From: Philonthus cognatus
Lineage: Eukaryota > Arthropoda > Insecta > Coleoptera > Staphylinidae
Reading direction: 5' to 3'
NCBI GenBank assembly: GCA_932526585.2
Contig: OW052247.1
Coordinates: 50,358,001 to 50,422,000, forward strand
DNA: 64,000 nt
The notes beneath the pieces are model-generated. The model worked only from the letters and a program-made list of their open reading frames with translations, had not been told where the DNA came from and ran no database searches. Each line of letters begins with the position of its first letter. Within the stretch, counting starts at the first letter, position 1. Below, in pieces: positions 47,001 through 53,000 of this stretch. Both the position numbers and the translations under genes were made by a program.

Positions 47001-50000
47001 AAAGATTTGCTGTCGATTGGAAGACAAGTTGCTACAGGAATGGTGAGTAAAAATCGAACACACGATTAATGTCTTTAATGTCAATGGGCACGTTCATCAC
47101 ATACAACAGTTGGGAGTTTACTGCCAACTGTTGGGGAATTCTCTGATGACAGGATTGTTAATCGTGAACGTGTTTGGGATTTTTGCAATCGTACAAAATA
47201 AACCGAACAGAGTACCGTTCATTAGATACCAACATACATTACAAACAAATCCAAACATGTTGAATGTTGAACATTTTGATGAACGGGCCTATTGTTTTTA
47301 TTTATTTGATACCAATTGATTTGGTACAATTAATATTAGCAGTGATCATAATCGAATGATATCAATAAATAATTATTTTGATTCGAATTAGATTAATAAT
47401 TGAACGAGCGCTCGAAAGATCGTTGGAAATATTGTTTAACATATTGCTTCATTGATCGCCTGAGAGATCACTTAAATGATTGCTCGAGTGATCGGTCGAA
47501 TCGTTGTTGAAATGATTCCTCAAACCATCGCTTGAATGGTTGCTTCTATGATCACTTCATTGATAATTCAGATAATAATCTATTTGAAACAAAATAATTG
47601 CAATAAAAAATAATCTACCTGCAAACAAGTTTACGGCATTTAAATTTAAACAAATGCAATTTAAATACGAAATGAGAATATGAGAGTTCATTTCAGTAAT
47701 CATTCGAATAACCTCTCAAGCAATCATTCGAGAGGTATCTTGAACAATCATTTGAGATATCTGTAGAGCAACAATTCAAAAGATCTCTCGAGTGATTTCT
47801 TAACCCATTAACGGCCGAGCATTTATAGAGCTAACTCTAAAAGTTATATATATTTTTATGAATGACTTATTGTATTACAAACTATGAATGTTTCTTTTAA
47901 ATATATATATAATATATACGCTGTAAGTTTTGACGCATTCGTCAATTTTATACAAAAACGTGCAATATAAAGTTTAGAACGAGTGTTTCCACTCCCAGAC
48001 TAAGCATGAAGTAAAATTTCGAGTTTAGAAAAGTCTGAAAATTTGGTTTGGTCGCTCCAAATTTTCAGGCTTTTCTAAACTCGAAATTTTACTTCATGCG
48101 CCACGCGTATAAAACACTGAAATATTGTGAAGTTAGAAATACATAAACATTGTTTTTTTTAATGAGTAATAATCAAAATATTTACATTTTTCTTCATACA
48201 TTTTCAAGTCAGGTCAAATAATATAATATATTAGATCATCTTATTTAGTAATTTAATAGCCAAAAAAATTAATAATGTTGCGTGTATGCATCAATGGCGC
48301 TTAATGGGTTAAGCAATCTCCAGAAGATCTTGAAATGTTCGATTATTTTCATAATCAAACGAATCGATTATTTTCGTTCAAATAATCCCGTCACTCATTA
48401 ATATAATTATACTATTCTCAGCAGTTTTTTACTACTTAACAATTGATTTATTACAATGTAGCTTCTTCAGATGTAGAACAAAACATTTAATAATGGATTT
48501 TCATATAATATTTTAATATCAGTTTTCTTCACATATCGTTTTAAAACAAGTTGAAAATGAGCAATAAACACTTTTATATCATTTAGTTTTTATTATTATT
48601 ATTTTAGGAATATCTTTCGAGTGTAAAAGTCGTACATCGTGACTTAGCAGCTCGTAACGTTTTAGTCTGTAATGACAACACTGTAAAAGTCTCAGACTTT
48701 GGTTTAAGTCGTGACGTGTACAGAGATAACGTCTACTGCAAATTAGGTGCTGGAAAGCTTCCTTTGAGATGGATGGCGATTGAGTCTTTAACGCATCAAA
48801 GATACACGACAAAAAGCGATGTTTGGTCGTTTGGCATCTTACTTTGGGAAATATTCACACTTGGAGGGAACCCGTATCCGAATATAGGCGACACGTACGG
48901 ATTGTTGGAGAGTTTAAAGGCTGGAGAGAGGATGAGTAGACCTGATAATTGTAGTCTAGAAACGTAAGTGTATTTAAATGCATACATAATAATATTAATG
49001 CCCGGTATTATAAAACGTTTTATTCCTTACTTTAGGAATAAATTAATTTATTCCAAAGATTTCTGTATTATAAACACAAAATAACTTTATTTGGCTAATA
49101 AATCTCCCCAGTAAATTATTTCTTTGTTTTTCTACCAAATAAATTTTATTCTCTAAATAATTTGACAGTTAAAAGTCAAGAGTGTATTATATTATTATAA
49201 TTACTTTAGATTCTACTACTTGTATTTATTAATTTCATTACAGTTATCATGTCTACCATATCATCCGTGTCAGATTTAAGTTCGCTCATAGTACCTTCCC
49301 TGACAGTGATCAATTCGAACCACAAGACATTTTAAAATGTTATGACATGTTTGTAGTGTTTTATCATTTTAACTATCACCTACTGGAAGAAAGCCACGTT
49401 AACACAATAACACATAAACACAAATGTTCGAGTAAATTAACCTCATGTTACTATGTCAAACCTCCTCAATGTATACTATAGTCTTGACTTGTGTAAATCC
49501 TCTGTATACTAGCACGAATAAATTATTATTATTATTATTATTAAGGAGTCGAAGACCTAGAGTTTTTCAAATCAGACATAACCAGAGATTTTTAAACTTA
49601 TGCATACGCTTTTTTTTTAAATTAGTTCCATGTAAAGTTTTCCACTCCCAGACTAAGCATGAAGTAAAATTTCGAGTTTAGAAAAGCCTGAAAATTTGGT
49701 TTGGTCGCGTAGCGCGAAGCGCGGAGCGACCAAACCAAATTTTCAGGCTTTTCTAAACTCGAAATTTTACTTCATGCGCCACGCGTATTTAACACTGAAA
49801 GCACTGAAATATTGTGAACAAGTAAACTTCACTTGAAATCAGTGTCTTGTAAGCGTGGCGCATGAAGTAAAATTTCGAGTTTAGAAAAGCCTGAAAATTT
49901 GGTTTGGCCGCTCCGCGCTTCGCGCTACGCGACCAAACCAAATTTTCAGGCTTTTCTAAACTCGAAATTTTACTTCATGCTTAGCCTGGGAGTGGAAAAC

Positions 50001-53000
50001 ACTCGTTTAAGTCTTTTATAATTTCTAATAAGCTTTCTTTTTCTTGTTCTGTGTAATTCTGTCCTATTCCACGGTTATTCTCCATAATTATAAGGAATTG
50101 TACTAAATTTCCAATTTGATTGACAATTTTATTTGAAATATTGACAATTCAATTTAACAAATTGGTGGTTCCAGCTATGGCCACAATGAAATGTATAAGT
50201 TCGGTCTGTAATCTACTAATTAAATTATTTATTTCTAGAATTGCTATTAATTTGGTAGGTTTGCTTTATAATACGCAATTTTATTTGCTTATTAGTTTAC
50301 TAGGTAAATAGATTTACTCCACAAATAGTTTAATGATTTATTAATCGTTTATAATACCGGGGATTAATGTTATGTACCGTGAGATCATTTAAAACAATTT
50401 AGAGTGGGCTTTGAATTTTAAATCAGATTGGCACTACTGACTGTTAACACATAGTTTACCATAACCTCAAATGTATTCCACCATTCAATTAGCATACTGA
50501 GGAACTGCACAAAAAAATGCCGCCAACTCTTAATCATAATTCAAACAATCGCACGGCTTAAAATATACAAGCAGTTTTTCTTTTAAGCAAACTAGGAGCA
50601 GGCGCTCTAGTTTTGACAGCAGAAGATTTGGTTAGATGAATTAAACATTTGTAAAATTTACTCACATGAGATCAAACATAAGCAGTATATTTTAAACATT
50701 AGAATATATGAGTCGCCTAATTCCAAAAACCTATAAATCCATTTGAAAACAATGGATTTAGGGGTTTTTGGAAATAGGCGACTCATATATACAGGGATTT
50801 TTTCTTCAAGTATACACGTCCCGTTCTTTATAATTTATAATTTATTTATTTGTAAGTAGACATAAAAATATGTATTACAATAGTCAACATGGTTATATAT
50901 ATATAATTTTCTTAAAATCTAATATAAAAAGTATTATCAAATTAAACAGAAACACACACAAAACATTAAAACAATTTCAAACATCAATCATTTAAATATT
51001 CTGGTATTGAATAGTATGCTTTCTCTATTAGCTCTTGCTGTTACTTGTTATTTTCTTTTCTCCGCATGTTTTTGTTACCGTATCTATCATGGTGTTTTTT
51101 AGTTTGGTCCATTTTTGGTTTAATGTGAGGGTTTGGGTTTCTTCTTATTTCAGTTTATTTGCTATTCAGTTATTCCTAGTTCATACTTTTTATCTTCTTG
51201 TGCTCCTTTTCAGGTTTAGTTTTTGTAGTTGTTAGCTTTGTTCTTGTTATTAATAGTTTGTGGTCTGTGCTTAGTTCTGCTTTTTTACTTATTTTTACCG
51301 ATTGTACATCTTCTGAGTATGAGTCTATCATGCTTCTGGCATTTCTTCCTATATCTTCGTATGTGTAGTATATGTCTTGTTCAAAAAATGAATTTCCAAT
51401 TATCAGGCTATTTCCTATGCAAAAGTTCGTCATTCTGATTCCATTGCTGTTCCTGCTGTTTTCTCTGTATTTTCCTATGTTTCCTTGGCCCATTGTTACG
51501 TCGTTTCCTACTCTTGTATTCCAGTCTCCACTAACTAGTATGTGTTCTCTACTTTCTTTGTGCTTGTCTAGTATTTCTTGCAGTTCTGTATAGAATTCAT
51601 TAAGTTCTTTTTCTTTTGTTCCCTGGATTGGGGCGTAAATTTGCACAATTACTAGTTTTATTCCTATATCGATTTCCATGTCTATGATTCTCTATGAGGT
51701 AGGCTTCCTTTTGTGATTTTCCTGTTTATTTCTCCTGCTACTATTATTCCAACTCCTTCTTTTCTTCTTTCTCATTCTAGTTTCCCAGAGTAGTATAAAG
51801 TATATCCGTCCTTCAGCTGTTTCTGTCCGTATCCATTTTTCTTTGTTTCGCCAACCCCCATTATGTGTATATTTCTTCTTTTCATCTCATCTACTATTTT
51901 CTCTTCCTTTCCGTTGATTGTTTTGATATTCCATGTTGCTAAAGTTATTTCTGGTTATTTTCTCTCATCTCCTTTTCCATTGCGGTTGTCGTCTTCGGTT
52001 GGTCGATTAGCTTCTGTGTTTGCTATTTTTCCTCTTCTTAACTCATCTTTCCATGGTCTTTTATGGGGGCCAGGAGGCTTTGGACTGTTATGTGTTTTGG
52101 AGTTTTTTGTGATGTGTATATTGGTTTTTACGGTTTAGTATTCTTCCTTCTTAGTTTTCTTATTCGGGTTTCTTCTATTTCTTCTGAACTCAGTATGTTT
52201 CTCGCTATCTTCTTATCACTTGAATTTGCGTCTATTTGTCTCTTCCGAGTATGAATTAAATTCGTTCTCTGACGTTTCGTATACTTTGTCCTGGGGTTTT
52301 GGTTCAACCGTTGTCTTGTTTCCTTGTTTCGAGTTTAGAAAAGCCTGAAAATTTTGTTTGGTCACTCCGTTTCGCTACGTGACCAAACCAAATATTCAGA
52401 CTTTTCTAAACTCGAAATTTTACTTCATGCTTAATTAGGGAGTGGAAACATTCGTTAGAAATTTCAAAATTTACTCTTTAAAAAAAAAACAACGGAAGTC
52501 TGAAAATGTACAGAGTACATATGGGGAAGAAAAATACACTTAAAAGAAAAATTTGCTGTATATGACTTTGATAACATTCATTAACCTTACCAATTCAGCA
52601 ATAATTCCTATTCACCCTGTGGAAATGCCCCATCCTGTTGAAAACAGATTTGTCTTGAATATATCCTGCATTTTACTCTTTTAAAAAAAACAACGGAAGT
52701 CTGAAAATGTACAGAGTACATATGGAGAAGAAAAATACACTTAAAAGAAAAATTTGCTGTATATGACTTTGATAACATTCATTAACCTTACCAATTCAGC
52801 AATAATTCCTATTCACCCTGTGGAAATGCCCCATCCTGTTGAAAACAGATTTGTCTTGAATATATCCTGCATTTAGTTTTTACTCATTTTTTAGGTACAA
52901 TTTGATGTTAAAATGCTGGAGGGAGCATCCAAAAGACAGACCTAACTTTACGGATATTAGACATTACTTAGAAGCACTTTTGGAAAACACGATGGACTAT

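Noticed and set aside
51035..52254. Plus-strand hydrophobic ORFs
   Set aside because: Antisense shadows of the RTE-like endonuclease fragment on the minus strand.
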